Virus record (IMG/VR): IMGVR_UViG_3300032331_001951
Span: 1 to 39,985 of that record
Reading direction: 5' to 3' (one strand)
DNA length: 39,985 nucleotides
Origin: a virus
Both the position numbers and the translations under genes were made by a program. Positions 15,815 to 26,493 of this stretch are shown here, in pieces. The number at the start of each line of letters is the position of its first letter. Position 1 is the first letter of the stretch. The notes under the pieces are model-generated. The model worked only from the letters and a program-made list of their open reading frames with translations. It was not told where the DNA came from and searched no databases.

Positions 15815-15816
15815 TC

Positions 15817-17373
15817 ATGGCATTGACTGAAAAACAAGGACTTGAGGCGGCTCTCAGAGACATCAATGAGTTGATCACCCTTACTCTAAGGCAAATTGTA
15901 ACTACAGAAAATTCAAGGTTTCTCACTGATGCCCAAAAACAACAAAAACTAGCTGATCTTCGAGCCGAGTTGGCACAGTATCAAGCCCAGCAGCGTGCTC
16001 TGGAACAAGCATTGAATCAGTTAGACCTTGCCAACCTATCTCCAACTGCTAGTGCAGCAACTATCACAGCACAAGCACAACTATACAGAGAGGATAACGC
16101 CAATCCCGGAGCACCGGCGCCGCCAGTGCAAACGGTACAAACTGTAGATGGCAGAATAGTAACCAAACTCACAATAGAGCCTACCAATGCTCGCGGCACA
16201 CCCAGCGAACAAACAGGAGCATTGACTGCTGGAATAGATGCCACCGCAGTGCCTTTGACGGTTAGCCAATCTATACCATCTCCGCAGACGTCAGGGCCAT
16301 TGCCAAATACGCCATTCTTGGATCCAGCTCAAAGAGCCGATTTTAATCAATTACAAAATCAGGGCGCATTGGGCAATACAGCTCCTCGAAACAGTGGCAC
16401 ACAAATAGGAGTAGGTGCCGGCAACGAGGACACAGCACAACCACCCACCAATGCCACACGAAATCGACTAAGTGAGTTGTATGGCGGTGCAAATGCTTTT
16501 ATCACACCACAAGACAATGTGTTGGATCAGTATTCCAGTTATACCTACAGTCTCAGCTGGTACTTGTTGGACCCTAAGACCTATAGCAATCTTATTTTGT
16601 TGCCCAATCGCAATCTAACTGGATATTATTTGTTAGCACAAAGCGGTGGCGCACCTGTACAAAATGCTGTACCTACTCAAACAGGCATAGCCGGAGGTGG
16701 CGGCGCTGGCACAGTAGGAGTGGGACGTAATCCGTACTTTCCATTGGACTACTATCTTGATAATTTTGAATATGATACTTACTATACAGCAACTCCAGGA
16801 TCAAGAGGAGCATCAAATATAAGTATAATTAAATTCACAGTTACAGAACCCAATGGTATAACATTGTTAAAAAATCTGTACACCGCAGTTACTGATGTGT
16901 ACAATACTATGAATATTAGCAAACCAGGTAGTCCTGTAAATTATAAAGCGGCACAATACTGCATGGTCATAAGATTTTATGGCTACGATACTGAAGGTAA
17001 TCTTGTTCAACCTATTGCACAGAGATCAGGAGTCACAGACCGGTCAGCTGTGGTAGAAAAATTTGTACCGTTTACTATTAATAATATTACTTTTAAAGTT
17101 GCTAGTAAATTAGTTGAATATAATATTGAAGGTGCAGGAGTAGGACAAGTTTATAATAACAGTACCATCAAAGGAAGTATACCACAAAACTTCACATTCA
17201 ATGGCGCCACTGTCAAAGACATATTAGTTGGTAGTATAACACAACCAACGGCTAGCACCGCTGCCGGAGATCAAACTAGAAACAATGTTCCAATACAAAG
17301 TTCACCGCCTACTAGCAATAACACTGTTCAAGATGCACAGCAACGAGCTCAGGCAACAGGAGTCACACCATGA
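15817..17373 (+). CDS. Baseplate hub-like structural protein, probable N-terminal half
   Basis: The 518-residue protein begins with a coiled-coil segment (about residues 1-75, with many Leu, Gln and Ala). A Pro/Thr/Gln-rich linker (75-225) comes next, then a folded region (225-460) with YSLSWYLLDPKTYSNLILLP, AQYCMVIRFYGYDTEGN, VPFTINNITFKVASKLVEYN and NFTFNGATVKDILVG. The last two segments look like the strand-rich first domains of phage hub proteins (T4 gp27 type). The tail is Ser/Thr/Gln-rich. The next gene seems to carry the remaining hub domains, so the two may form a split hub. No enzyme motif is seen. The homology is my inference from pattern and order. Confidence 0.5.
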   Translation: MALTEKQGLEAALRDINELITLTLRQIVTTENSRFLTDAQKQQKLADLRAELAQYQAQQRALEQALNQLDLANLSPTASAATITAQAQLYREDNANPGAPAPPVQTVQTVDGRIVTKLTIEPTNARGTPSEQTGALTAGIDATAVPLTVSQSIPSPQTSGPLPNTPFLDPAQRADFNQLQNQGALGNTAPRNSGTQIGVGAGNEDTAQPPTNATRNRLSELYGGANAFITPQDNVLDQYSSYTYSLSWYLLDPKTYSNLILLPNRNLTGYYLLAQSGGAPVQNAVPTQTGIAGGGGAGTVGVGRNPYFPLDYYLDNFEYDTYYTATPGSRGASNISIIKFTVTEPNGITLLKNLYTAVTDVYNTMNISKPGSPVNYKAAQYCMVIRFYGYDTEGNLVQPIAQRSGVTDRSAVVEKFVPFTINNITFKVASKLVEYNIEGAGVGQVYNNSTIKGSIPQNFTFNGATVKDILVGSITQPTASTAAGDQTRNNVPIQSSPPTSNNTVQDAQQRAQATGVTP

Positions 17374-17385
17374 GGAAAATACAAC

Positions 17386-19005
17386 ATGGCTGATAACTTA
17401 GAACCAGCATCAAGAGTAGGAAGCAAACCCGGGGAGAACGCACTTGGGGGAGTTGGTGCGCCGCCGGCTAATGCGTCTGCGGCACCCACACCAGCTAATG
17501 TTCGAACTGGCACAGGACTATGTGCGGCTATCAATGCATACTATGCAGACCAAGCTAAAAAACAAGGTACTATTGCAGATGTATATGAAATATATTTTGC
17601 TGATCCTGTGTTAGGGGATGCCCTTATGGTGCCTGACGGCCCTGTAGAAAAAGAATTTACTGGCACAACACCATTGAATTCAGCAGCTGATAAATTAGAT
17701 CCTGCAAAACAAAATGCACCATTGAAAGTACGAACTCGAGGTGCTACTGCAGGTCAACAAATAGTACAGTTCATTGATCAAGTTTTACGTAGTAGTAGAT
17801 ATATTGGTGATCAACAAAATAAAATTTGGAATAACAAAACAAATGCATGGGTTGAATATGGAAAACCAGGGCAAGTGTTTGCTTGGTTTAATATAGTAAG
17901 CAACGCAATACCATTGCAATATGATTATGCAAGAAATGACTTTGCATATAGAATAATTTACACAATAACTCCGTATCAAACACCAATACAAAGTGAATAT
18001 TTTACCAGCGGCAGATTCAGAGGAGTCCACAAAGTTTATAACTATTGGTTCACTGGTCAAAACACACAAGTGACACAGTATGAACAAAATTTCAATAATC
18101 TATGGTTCCAAGCTATAACTTCTGGAGACACTACTGCAAGACTTCAGTCTAGTAATAATCCAGACTTTTTGTGGAAAAAAGCCTATCTACCAGCCAGTAA
18201 TCAAACTAGACAGGGAGGAACTAGCAAAACTTTTGAACCAGGTGCCAATGCTGCTGATATTTTGTACTCCAATGATTATGCTACTATTACACTTAATATC
18301 ATCGGAGATCCAGCGTGGTTACCATCAATAGTTCCTCTCACATCAGGTCAATTTGCAACAGGCCCGTTTAATCCTGATGGCAGTATCAACTCTACTGCTA
18401 GTCCACCATATTTTAAATTTGCATGGAATCGTCCCACTGACTATAATCTTGATACTGGTCTTATGGATACTGGTGCAAATAATTATCGTACCAATTTTGT
18501 TGAGTCGGCAGGAGGCGCACAAGAGTCAGTAGCATATAAAGCAATTAGTTGTCGTAGCAGTTTCAAAGCTGGAAAATTTACCCAGGAACTAAAAGGTATG
18601 TGGCTACAAGATACTACCAGTGCTACCAGTGCTACCACCACATCTGACGTAGGAAGAAATACTGCCTCCTCGGCAACCTCAACACTGACCAACTCAGGTG
18701 GAAACACAAGTACATTCTCTCAAACATTGCAAGCTGGTGCACAAACTGCGGTCAACACAGTAATAACCAACGTATCTAATGCAATTTATAATCAAGTAGC
18801 AAATTCAATAACTTCTTTTTCTACGCCAACACTTAGAACACCAGTGCCGCCGGTGTCAATAGTGGCCACGGTAGGACAAACTAATGAATTTGGCGGATTA
18901 GAATCGCCACCCACGTTGGCCGTAAAGCCTGGAGAGACCGCAGTTGGAGGCATTGTAACTCCAGTGCCGCAACAAGGAATAGTGCAAGATGATCAAGGAC
19001 CATAA
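17386..19005 (+). CDS. Baseplate hub-like structural protein (gp27-like C-terminal domains)
   Basis: The 539-residue protein follows AGGAAAA at nine bases. Its middle part has VYEIYFADPVLGDALM, QQIVQFIDQVLRSSRYI and FRGVHKVYNYWFTGQNTQ. A later stretch, TLNIIGDPAWLPS, and then AISCRSSFKAGKFTQELKG, matches the closing pattern of gp27/gpD-type hub proteins: a GDPxWL strand, then VxSxFxxGxFTQxLxG. Ends are low-complexity (Ala/Thr/Ser). It lies directly before the gp5-type spike gene, where a hub is expected, because gp27 trimers carry the gp5 spike. With the preceding gene it may make the complete hub. Confidence 0.6.
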   Translation: MADNLEPASRVGSKPGENALGGVGAPPANASAAPTPANVRTGTGLCAAINAYYADQAKKQGTIADVYEIYFADPVLGDALMVPDGPVEKEFTGTTPLNSAADKLDPAKQNAPLKVRTRGATAGQQIVQFIDQVLRSSRYIGDQQNKIWNNKTNAWVEYGKPGQVFAWFNIVSNAIPLQYDYARNDFAYRIIYTITPYQTPIQSEYFTSGRFRGVHKVYNYWFTGQNTQVTQYEQNFNNLWFQAITSGDTTARLQSSNNPDFLWKKAYLPASNQTRQGGTSKTFEPGANAADILYSNDYATITLNIIGDPAWLPSIVPLTSGQFATGPFNPDGSINSTASPPYFKFAWNRPTDYNLDTGLMDTGANNYRTNFVESAGGAQESVAYKAISCRSSFKAGKFTQELKGMWLQDTTSATSATTTSDVGRNTASSATSTLTNSGGNTSTFSQTLQAGAQTAVNTVITNVSNAIYNQVANSITSFSTPTLRTPVPPVSIVATVGQTNEFGGLESPPTLAVKPGETAVGGIVTPVPQQGIVQDDQGP

Positions 19006-19018
19006 GGAAGCATAATCA

Positions 19019-20542
19019 ATGGCAGAAAATAATCAGCAATTATCGGGACGTTCCAGTACCTACAAATTTGATCGTGGTGGTACTCCTACGGAAATGGGTC
19101 CATTTGTTGGAACTATAACAAACACTGTGGATCCTACTAGAGTTGGACGTGTGCAAGTTTATATAGAACAATTTGCGTCTGGTCCGGGACCCGGATCCGG
19201 CCTTGCAGGTCAAGATGGGTTGAGATGGGTAAGCTATTTGTCACCTTTCTATGGTGCTACAGAAAAAACCGGAACCAGCGCAGACTATGGTGATTACCCA
19301 GGAAATCAACAAAGTTACGGAATGTGGTTTACCACGCCGGACATTGGCACACAAGTGTTGTGTTTCTTTGTGGAAGGTGATCCCAGCCAAGGTTACTATG
19401 TGGGATGCATCATCAATGACAACTTGAATCACATGTTGCCAGCTATTGGTTCTGCACCGCAAAGTCAGTCTGTTCCTCAAAACAAGTCACAAGGAACTTA
19501 TTTTGCAAATAGTCCTTTACTTCCAGTCACAGAGATCAATTCTGAAAATAAAAGATTAGACGAAAATCCTAAATATTTTGATCAACCCAAACCAGTACAC
19601 AGCTATCAGGCCAGCATCTTTTTTCAACAAGGATTGGATCAGGATCCAGAGCGCGGACCTATCGTATCCAACGCACAAAGAGAAAGCCCTAGCACAGTTT
19701 ATGGAATTTCTACACCAGGGCAGCCTATATACCAAAAAGGGTTGGATCCTAATACCATAAGAAAACAACTAAGCTCAGGTAGCCTGAGCCCTAGAGACGT
19801 TAAAGTAATTGGCCGGGTAGGAGGGCATACTTTGGTCATGGATGATGGCGATCTAGAAAACAAAAATTCATTGTTTAGATTACGAACCTCCAAAGGTCAT
19901 CAGATCATGATGAATGACAGTCAAAACTTCCTTTACATTGGTCATGCCAACGGACAAACTTGGATTGAATTCGGCGCCGAAGGTACTGTGGATGTGTATT
20001 CAACTAATTCTGTAAATGTACGTACTCAAGGCACAATCAATTTACATGCTGACAAAGATATCAACATGTATGCTGGTGGCAATATCAATATAAAATCAAA
20101 TCTTGCCACAAACATTGGTGCAGTAACATCTTTACAAATGGCCAGCCAAGGCGCAATGACTGTGTACAGTCAAAAACAAATAGGTGTTCTTAGCGACGGA
20201 TCTTTGGCATTACAAAGTAAATCTGGGTCTTGGAATGCCGGTAGTGCAATGAGATTAAATGCCAGTAAAATAGATCTCAATGGCAGCGCAGGTGCCACAC
20301 TAAAAACGCCTCGCTTGTATCCTACCACAACTATGCCAGATACAAAATTTAACAACAGCACTGGATGGCAAGTTACTCAAAATGCACTAACTAGTATAGT
20401 AACTCGTGCGCCCACACACGAACCATATCCTTATCATAACAAAGGTGTTGCTGTTGCAACTACAAACAGTGATGGAAAGAATTCACCACCTCCGGCGGCA
20501 GAGCCAGTGGCTACCAATTGGAGCATAATTAGAACAGCATGA
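19019..20542 (+). CDS. gp5: gp5-like baseplate spike protein (OB fold plus beta-helix, no lysozyme domain)
   Basis: The 507-residue protein starts with the OB-fold signature GPFVGTITNTVDPTRVGRVQ (residues 27-46), as in T4 gp5 and VgrG. A Pro/Gln-rich middle follows. From about residue 290 a repetitive beta-helix reads GHQIMMNDSQNFLYIGHANG, then repeated TxxVxVxTxGxINLHADKDI-type strands (350-420). These form the membrane-piercing needle. T4 gp5 has a lysozyme between OB fold and needle; here no catalytic Glu/Asp lysozyme core is seen, as in many marine T4-like phages. The start follows AAGGA. The stop overlaps the next ATG (ATGA). Confidence 0.88.
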   Translation: MAENNQQLSGRSSTYKFDRGGTPTEMGPFVGTITNTVDPTRVGRVQVYIEQFASGPGPGSGLAGQDGLRWVSYLSPFYGATEKTGTSADYGDYPGNQQSYGMWFTTPDIGTQVLCFFVEGDPSQGYYVGCIINDNLNHMLPAIGSAPQSQSVPQNKSQGTYFANSPLLPVTEINSENKRLDENPKYFDQPKPVHSYQASIFFQQGLDQDPERGPIVSNAQRESPSTVYGISTPGQPIYQKGLDPNTIRKQLSSGSLSPRDVKVIGRVGGHTLVMDDGDLENKNSLFRLRTSKGHQIMMNDSQNFLYIGHANGQTWIEFGAEGTVDVYSTNSVNVRTQGTINLHADKDINMYAGGNINIKSNLATNIGAVTSLQMASQGAMTVYSQKQIGVLSDGSLALQSKSGSWNAGSAMRLNASKIDLNGSAGATLKTPRLYPTTTMPDTKFNNSTGWQVTQNALTSIVTRAPTHEPYPYHNKGVAVATTNSDGKNSPPPAAEPVATNWSIIRTA

Positions 20543-22581
20543 GCGTTTGGAAATTTACTACTGCCGCTGGAGAAGCTTATGAGTTGCAAGGACCAACAGG
20601 TGCTACCTATGATCAAGCACAAGCGGTTTTTGATAAACAACTCAACTCAGGTGGCCTTGTGGGATTACCGGTAGGTGGGTTGTTAAACGCTGTGACACAG
20701 TCCATCGATGGATTACCCACTGCACCTGCACAGATAGGACCGCAGGCAGTTAGTACAACTCAACAATCAGGAGGGTATGTCACTCTTCCTACCCAACCAG
20801 GTGCTAATGTAGCCACGGCTATCACCACCAGTGATTTTGTCAATACCAAAACTGGATCACAGACCATTGGCACGCTTTCACCAGCGGAAATACAAGGATT
20901 GATTGCAACTATTGCAGCGTCAGTAAAACAATCTTCAAATGTAGTCACCAACAGCAAAGGAGTAGGAATTTATGGACTTACCGCCGATCAATTACAAACT
21001 GCAGGCTTACTAAAACCAGGAGTTGCTGACCAAGTTAAACAAGATCCTGCAAATGCAGTTATTGTACTGAGCAGCCCAACATCATGGACTGGTAAACAAG
21101 GTGCCACAGATATCAATGTGATATTAAATGATATCAATTTGCAAACATCAACTCAACAAGGGTTGATGGAAAATACATTTAGTCAACTCAAACAAGCCGG
21201 GGTCATCAACGGAACAGAAGTGTCAACAACATTGGGCCCAATAGTTAATGCGGCTACGGTATATGGGGTATCTAATACAGCACAAGTGTTAAACAATACT
21301 TCAACTGCGACTGCAAATGCCGCTGCAACCGCTGCTGCTGTTGGAGTCATTGGATTTATTGCGTCATCTAGTTTTGGTGGGTCATTTGGGTCGATCAATC
21401 AGATTTTATCTGGCGGCGGCGGTGCATTATCATCGGGCACTGTGCCAGCTATAGGTTACACCAATACTGTAAATCGAGTCAATGTAAATCAGGCCATGAA
21501 AGCTATCATTGGCAATCCAAAAATACCAACACCGTATTTTCAATCATCAGGTGCCAGTGCATCGAATCCTGCTGCTGCTGCGTCTGCAATACAATCGGCA
21601 ATATCTGCATTGACTGCTACAGGACTCACTGGCGCAGAAATTGTGGACTTGATCAACAGTAGATCGGGACCCGCTGATAGAATTAGTACCTATGGTGGAA
21701 TACTAAGAACCGCTGATGGTACACCAGTAACTGATAGTCGTGGTAATCCAGTTACCATTGGCGGAGATAGTCCAACACTGGGCAGTGGGATCACATCTGC
21801 AGACAAAGCAGCCATGTTTGGTGGAGCAGCCAGTGCTGCCACAGGAACAACCAATGATGGTGTTCCGTCTACTAGCACAACTACAACTACAAATTCAATC
21901 ACCAATACTCCTGGTGGATTTACAAATGTGTTTAACAATGCAGCAGTACAAAAAGCAGTCATTACTAGTGCCCTTAGTGGTAGTCCGAACGCGGTAATAG
22001 GTGCAATAGTAAATAGTGCTCTAACTTCTCAACCTACTCAGTCGGCTACTCCTGGGGTAAGTTCTTTACCTGCTGGCTATACTACAACGCAGTTGCAAGG
22101 AGGATATAATCCTGGACCAGTAAATACTCTCAGTTTTGGGGCAACATTAACTAACGCAATAAACAAAATAGTTGACGGTCTTAAAATATCCGCAGCAGAA
22201 AATCCACAAGGATTTAAAACAGCCTTGACATTGGCCTCATCCATTCCGGGCGCTGGACTTTTTACTGGGTTGGTAAGCGCCCTAGTGACCCCTACCATAA
22301 ACACAGCATTGGCAACACAGGCTACACAGGCTGCACTGGCAAATCCCAATACTGTGACTATACCTGGAACTGACGGATTGCCCCCTATAACTATAACTTT
22401 TGATGCTGCTGCTTTAGATAGTTTTGAGTCAGCTGCTGAAAACAATCCTGTTCCAACTAGCGAACAAAAATCAGAAGACGCCAGACAATTTGCGGGCAAT
22501 GACCCTCCTAGCAATGACAACGGAAGTTACAACAATAGTTTGACTCAATCAAATGACTCTGACGGCGGAGGCGGTCCATAA
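20539..22581 (+). CDS. Low-complexity structural protein of the baseplate operon, function unknown
   Basis: A 680-residue protein rich in Ala, Gly, Ser, Thr and Asn. The N-terminus (VWKFTTAAGEAYELQGPTGA, then TYDQAQAVFDKQL) is a short conserved-looking module that I have seen at the start of other phage structural proteins. A more ordered region near residues 135-260 reads GIYGLTADQLQTAGLLKPG and SSPTSWTGKQGATDINVIL. The rest looks like flexible linker, with hydrophobic Ala-rich stretches at about 240-275 and 560-595. It lies between the gp5 spike and gp25 and is coupled to gp5 by ATGA. It could be a hub-associated or injected protein. I do not recognise a T4 counterpart. Confidence 0.55.
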   Translation: MSVWKFTTAAGEAYELQGPTGATYDQAQAVFDKQLNSGGLVGLPVGGLLNAVTQSIDGLPTAPAQIGPQAVSTTQQSGGYVTLPTQPGANVATAITTSDFVNTKTGSQTIGTLSPAEIQGLIATIAASVKQSSNVVTNSKGVGIYGLTADQLQTAGLLKPGVADQVKQDPANAVIVLSSPTSWTGKQGATDINVILNDINLQTSTQQGLMENTFSQLKQAGVINGTEVSTTLGPIVNAATVYGVSNTAQVLNNTSTATANAAATAAAVGVIGFIASSSFGGSFGSINQILSGGGGALSSGTVPAIGYTNTVNRVNVNQAMKAIIGNPKIPTPYFQSSGASASNPAAAASAIQSAISALTATGLTGAEIVDLINSRSGPADRISTYGGILRTADGTPVTDSRGNPVTIGGDSPTLGSGITSADKAAMFGGAASAATGTTNDGVPSTSTTTTTNSITNTPGGFTNVFNNAAVQKAVITSALSGSPNAVIGAIVNSALTSQPTQSATPGVSSLPAGYTTTQLQGGYNPGPVNTLSFGATLTNAINKIVDGLKISAAENPQGFKTALTLASSIPGAGLFTGLVSALVTPTINTALATQATQAALANPNTVTIPGTDGLPPITITFDAAALDSFESAAENNPVPTSEQKSEDARQFAGNDPPSNDNGSYNNSLTQSNDSDGGGGP

Positions 22582-22587
22582 CACCGA

Positions 22588-22595
22588 CTAAATAT
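22588..22595 (+). promoter_or_regulatory. Putative late promoter motif before gp25
   Basis: CTAAATAT, identical to the octamer before the tape-measure-like gene, lies only four bases before the gp25 ATG. If used as a late -10 element, the message would start at or about the ATG and be leaderless. No Shine-Dalgarno sequence is present there. Both points are odd, so the match may be chance or an older remnant. Confidence 0.3.
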
Positions 22596-22599
22596 CATT

Positions 22600-22974
22600 A
22601 TGGCCACATTCATTGGATTTAACACACAAAATCAGTACAAAAAGTTCACACTCACAGATACTGAACTGATCAAACGAGATTTTTTAAACGCTCTTAATAT
22701 CTTGCAAGGCCAGTTACCCGGACGCCCAACTTACGGAACTACATTGTGGAATATCTTGTTTGAAAATCAAAATCAAACTACTATGACTGCTATACTGGCA
22801 GAAATACAACGTGTGGGTGGTGGCGACCCTAGACTCAACATCACTGACGCTAACATATATCCTCAAGAAAATGGTGTACTAATTGAAATTCAAATACAAT
22901 TTGTGCCCAATACTGATGCTGAATTGTTGAGTGTGTTTTTTGACCAACAACAGAGAAGAGCCAGTTTTGTATAA
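22600..22974 (+). CDS. gp25: gp25-like baseplate wedge subunit
   Basis: This 124-residue protein fits the gp25/gpW family. It shows LTDTELIKRDFLNALNILQG, then GRPTYGTTLWNILFENQN and a C-terminal EIQIQF strand. T4 gp25 (132 residues) is a core wedge protein that nucleates the sheath. The DPRL segment before the last strands is also characteristic. It lies between the low-complexity protein and gp6, its direct structural partner in the wedge core bundle. Confidence 0.88.
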   Translation: MATFIGFNTQNQYKKFTLTDTELIKRDFLNALNILQGQLPGRPTYGTTLWNILFENQNQTTMTAILAEIQRVGGGDPRLNITDANIYPQENGVLIEIQIQFVPNTDAELLSVFFDQQQRRASFV

Positions 22975-22995
22975 ACCTAGCCGTTTATATCATTG

Positions 22996-23003
22996 GTAAA
23001 TAA
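22996..23003 (+). promoter_or_regulatory. Putative late promoter before gp6
   Basis: GTAAATAA in TTGGTAAATAACAAATAAC repeats the octamer found before the first baseplate gene. It lies in the 42-base gap between gp25 and gp6, about 20 bases before the gp6 start. That distance fits a short late leader. Confidence 0.45.
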
Positions 23004-23016
23004 CAAATAACAATGG

Positions 23017-26000
23017 ATGATCATGGCACGCACTACTAGACAAACAGTTGTATTCGGAGTAGAGGATTGGAAACGCATTTACCAAACCTACAGAGAAGCA
23101 GACTTTCAAAGCTACGACTTTGAAGCACTACGCAAAAGTTTTATAGATTACCTGCGTCAATACTATCCAGAAACTTTCAATGACTATATTGAGTCATCTG
23201 AATTCATAGCCATGTTAGATGTAATTGCGTTCATGGGGCAGGCTATGAGTTTTCGTAATGATCTCAACACAAGAGAAAATTACATTGACACAGCAGAACG
23301 TAGAGACAGCGTAGTAAAATTAGCCAATTTGGTAAGCTATACTGCCAAACGTAACACAGCAGCCAGCGGATATCTCAAAGTATTTTCTGTACAAACCACA
23401 GAAAATATTACAGATTTCAACGGAATAAATTTGGCCAATGCCACAATCAACTGGAACGATCCTACCAATTTCAACTGGGCCGAACAATTCACTGCCATTA
23501 TCAATGCTGCCTTGATAGACAGTCAACGTATAGGTCATCCAGGCAATCGTAGCACCATAGTGGGTGTGGATACTAATGAATATACCATCAATCTAGTGCC
23601 AGGATTTTTGCCTGTGGTGCCATACAGCGCCACAGTCGATGGCGTGACCATGCCATTTGAAGCAGTAAATTCCACAGCAGTGGGTACGCCAACAACAGCA
23701 CCATTCGTATATGAACCAGCACCACAACCCAACGGACTGTTTAATGTTTTATTTCGCAATGACCAATTGGGATTTGCCAGTGCCAACACAGGATTTTTCT
23801 TTTATTTCAAACAAGGTGTGCTGCAAAATCAAGACTTTAACCTAGCTGAACTTATACCTAACCGTACAGTAAACATCAATATTGAAGGGGTCAACAATAC
23901 AGATCGTTGGTTGTTTCAATTGGATAATACTGGTACTATTGCCACCGAATGGACTTATGTACAATCAGTATATGCTGCGGCACAAGAACAATTGGCACCT
24001 GATCAACGCAAATTGTATTCTACACTGAGCAGAGCCAATGATCAAATTACCATGACATTTGGTGATGGTGTGTTTTCATCTGTCCCAGTGGGATTGTTCC
24101 GTGCGTATGTGCGAGCCAGCAATGGACTCACATATATTATCAATCCAGAAGAAATGCAAAGTGTAATCATTCCTATCAGCTATATCAGCAGATCAGGGCA
24201 GTTGCAGACCATTACTTTTACCTGCGGCATCACTGCTCCTGTGAGCAATGCACAGGCCAGAGAAACGCTGGACGAAATCAAACAACGTGCGCCAGCTAGA
24301 TTCTACACACAAAATCGCATGGTCAATGGAGAAGATTACACAAACTTTCCATTCACATACTACAATTCAATTATCAAGAGTTATGCATTGAATCGTGCTA
24401 GTATTGGTACCAGTAGATATCTTGATCTAGTAGACAACACTGGAAAATATAGTTCAACAAATATATTTGCCAGTGATGGTGCAATCTGGAAAGAAAATCA
24501 ACTGCCTTCTTTCTTCTTCACTTGGATCAATAACAATGAAATTGCCAGTGTAATTACAAATCAAATTCAACCGTTGTTGGCCAACTCAGAGTTTACACAA
24601 TTTTATTATGCCAACTTTCCTAGACCCAATTTAATTCCGTTACAATTGACTTGGAATCAAAGCACTAGATTGGCCAACGAAACTACTGGTTACTTTGTAA
24701 ACGGGTTAGGAAATCCCGCTATTGTAGGCAGTTATTCAAGCAGCAGTACCAAATTTATCACCACGGGCAGTTTGATAAAATTTGTTGCACCTGCAGGATA
24801 TTTCTTTGATTCTGATAATCGACTGCAATTGGGTGTGCCTACAGTAGCAAATGAAAGATATTATTTCTGGGCCAGCCCACAAAGCATCTATCAAGATGGG
24901 ACCAATCAAGGTCAAGGAAACTTCGTCAACGGCACCGGGCCTGTAACATTGAATGTTTTTGTACCCACAGGAGCAATTCCTGAAGTGGTAATTCCTATAT
25001 TGGTAACTACATTCTCTACAACATTACAACAAGACATTATCAATCAAATTTCATTGTACAGGAATTTTGGGTTAGGGTACGACAATACTGGCAGCGTAAC
25101 AGGAACCCCTTATACTTGGTATCTTATCACTAGCACAAACTTAGCAGTAGATGCATCATGGAGTCAAGCCAATGCCGGCAACACATCGGGCACCAATCAA
25201 GACGCGTCGTGGATGATACAAGCAGTCACCGACGGATCAAAATACACTGTGAGCAGCAGAGCCCTGGTATACAACTTTGGATCAGTGCTGCAAACTAGAT
25301 TTTTCTTTGAAACTGGTAATCGCATTTATGATCCTAGACTTGGCAACATAGTCAGCGACTATATCAACGTATTAAAAACCAACAGCTTACCTGATTCAAA
25401 TAGTCCATTGCCAACTGATATCTATCTTAAAATTATTGACCAACCTGTGCAAGTTGATGGACTAGTAGATGATTATCAAGTTATTGTCAGTTACGAAGAT
25501 CGTAACAATGATGGAGTTACAGACGATCCAGATTTCTTTGATGAAATTGTAGCACCCGACGTGAATCCAACCACCAAATATGTGTTCTTTGAAAAGACCG
25601 TGGATTTTGACAATTTGCAACGCTATCTTTTGGTAGAACCTAATCGTGTAAACAGCAGCTATGCAACATTGGATGACATTGAACTAGTTAAAAACGAATA
25701 TGTAATTGGCAAAATTTTCTATGCTTACAATCAAGAAATTTATATAGGGCCACTAACTGGGCAAATTGGAGCGTTTTACGAATTAACTGTTGACACTAAT
25801 GGTACGAGAATACTAGTAGACGTCAGCATAGATTGGTTGGCTAAAGTAGGACGATCAGGATTATACTTTCAATATAGACACAATGCTCCACTTACAGATC
25901 GTATTGATCCTGGGACTAGTAACATAATTGATTTGTATGTGGTAACAAACGCATACTATACTGCTTATCAAAATTGGATCAAAGATAGCACTGGCACAGT

Positions 26001-26493
26001 ACCTGAGCCTTCGGTTCCCACAATCAATCAACTTAGTACAGCATATCAAGGACTCGACGCTTACAAGATGATATCTGACAACATAGTTTTGAATTCAGTG
26101 ACCTTTAAGCCACTGTTCGGTCCCAAAGCCGCTGAGAATTTACGTGCCACTATCAAAGTGATTCGTGCTGCAAATTCAACGGCCAGTGTGAGTGAAATCA
26201 AAACACTGGTAGTGGCCAATCTTAATCAATACTTTGACATCGGTGTATGGAATTTTGGTGATACATTTTATTTCTCTGAACTAGCTGCGTATATCCACAG
26301 AAACATGGGCGGTATTGTGAGTAGTGTGGTGGTGGTGCCAGTAGATCCTCAACGTTATTTTGGAGATCTTTATGAAATACGATCAGCACCCAATGAAATA
26401 TTTGTCAATGCTGCTGGAGTAGAATCAGTAGAAGTGATTACCGCATTGACTTCAACTAATATAAGAACTGCACCTGGCAGCGGAGTAATTTAA
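23017..26493 (+). CDS. gp6: gp6-like baseplate wedge subunit
   Basis: The 1158-residue protein carries the gp6 N-terminal core: [40 protein letters not shown] and [19 protein letters not shown]. This is the most conserved part of the T4 wedge. gp6 with gp25 and gp53 forms the ring whose expansion triggers sheath contraction. It is far longer than T4 gp6 (660 residues), mainly through inserts in the middle (about residues 110-800). The C-terminal part (FWNFGDTF-like [19 protein letters not shown]) resembles the gpJ-type domain. Either ATG 23017 or ATG 23023 can be the start. Neither has a strong ribosome site. Its TAA shares a base with the ATG of the next gene. Confidence 0.92.
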   Translation: MIMARTTRQTVVFGVEDWKRIYQTYREADFQSYDFEALRKSFIDYLRQYYPETFNDYIESSEFIAMLDVIAFMGQAMSFRNDLNTRENYIDTAERRDSVVKLANLVSYTAKRNTAASGYLKVFSVQTTENITDFNGINLANATINWNDPTNFNWAEQFTAIINAALIDSQRIGHPGNRSTIVGVDTNEYTINLVPGFLPVVPYSATVDGVTMPFEAVNSTAVGTPTTAPFVYEPAPQPNGLFNVLFRNDQLGFASANTGFFFYFKQGVLQNQDFNLAELIPNRTVNINIEGVNNTDRWLFQLDNTGTIATEWTYVQSVYAAAQEQLAPDQRKLYSTLSRANDQITMTFGDGVFSSVPVGLFRAYVRASNGLTYIINPEEMQSVIIPISYISRSGQLQTITFTCGITAPVSNAQARETLDEIKQRAPARFYTQNRMVNGEDYTNFPFTYYNSIIKSYALNRASIGTSRYLDLVDNTGKYSSTNIFASDGAIWKENQLPSFFFTWINNNEIASVITNQIQPLLANSEFTQFYYANFPRPNLIPLQLTWNQSTRLANETTGYFVNGLGNPAIVGSYSSSSTKFITTGSLIKFVAPAGYFFDSDNRLQLGVPTVANERYYFWASPQSIYQDGTNQGQGNFVNGTGPVTLNVFVPTGAIPEVVIPILVTTFSTTLQQDIINQISLYRNFGLGYDNTGSVTGTPYTWYLITSTNLAVDASWSQANAGNTSGTNQDASWMIQAVTDGSKYTVSSRALVYNFGSVLQTRFFFETGNRIYDPRLGNIVSDYINVLKTNSLPDSNSPLPTDIYLKIIDQPVQVDGLVDDYQVIVSYEDRNNDGVTDDPDFFDEIVAPDVNPTTKYVFFEKTVDFDNLQRYLLVEPNRVNSSYATLDDIELVKNEYVIGKIFYAYNQEIYIGPLTGQIGAFYELTVDTNGTRILVDVSIDWLAKVGRSGLYFQYRHNAPLTDRIDPGTSNIIDLYVVTNAYYTAYQNWIKDSTGTVPEPSVPTINQLSTAYQGLDAYKMISDNIVLNSVTFKPLFGPKAAENLRATIKVIRAANSTASVSEIKTLVVANLNQYFDIGVWNFGDTFYFSELAAYIHRNMGGIVSSVVVVPVDPQRYFGDLYEIRSAPNEIFVNAAGVESVEVITALTSTNIRTAPGSGVI

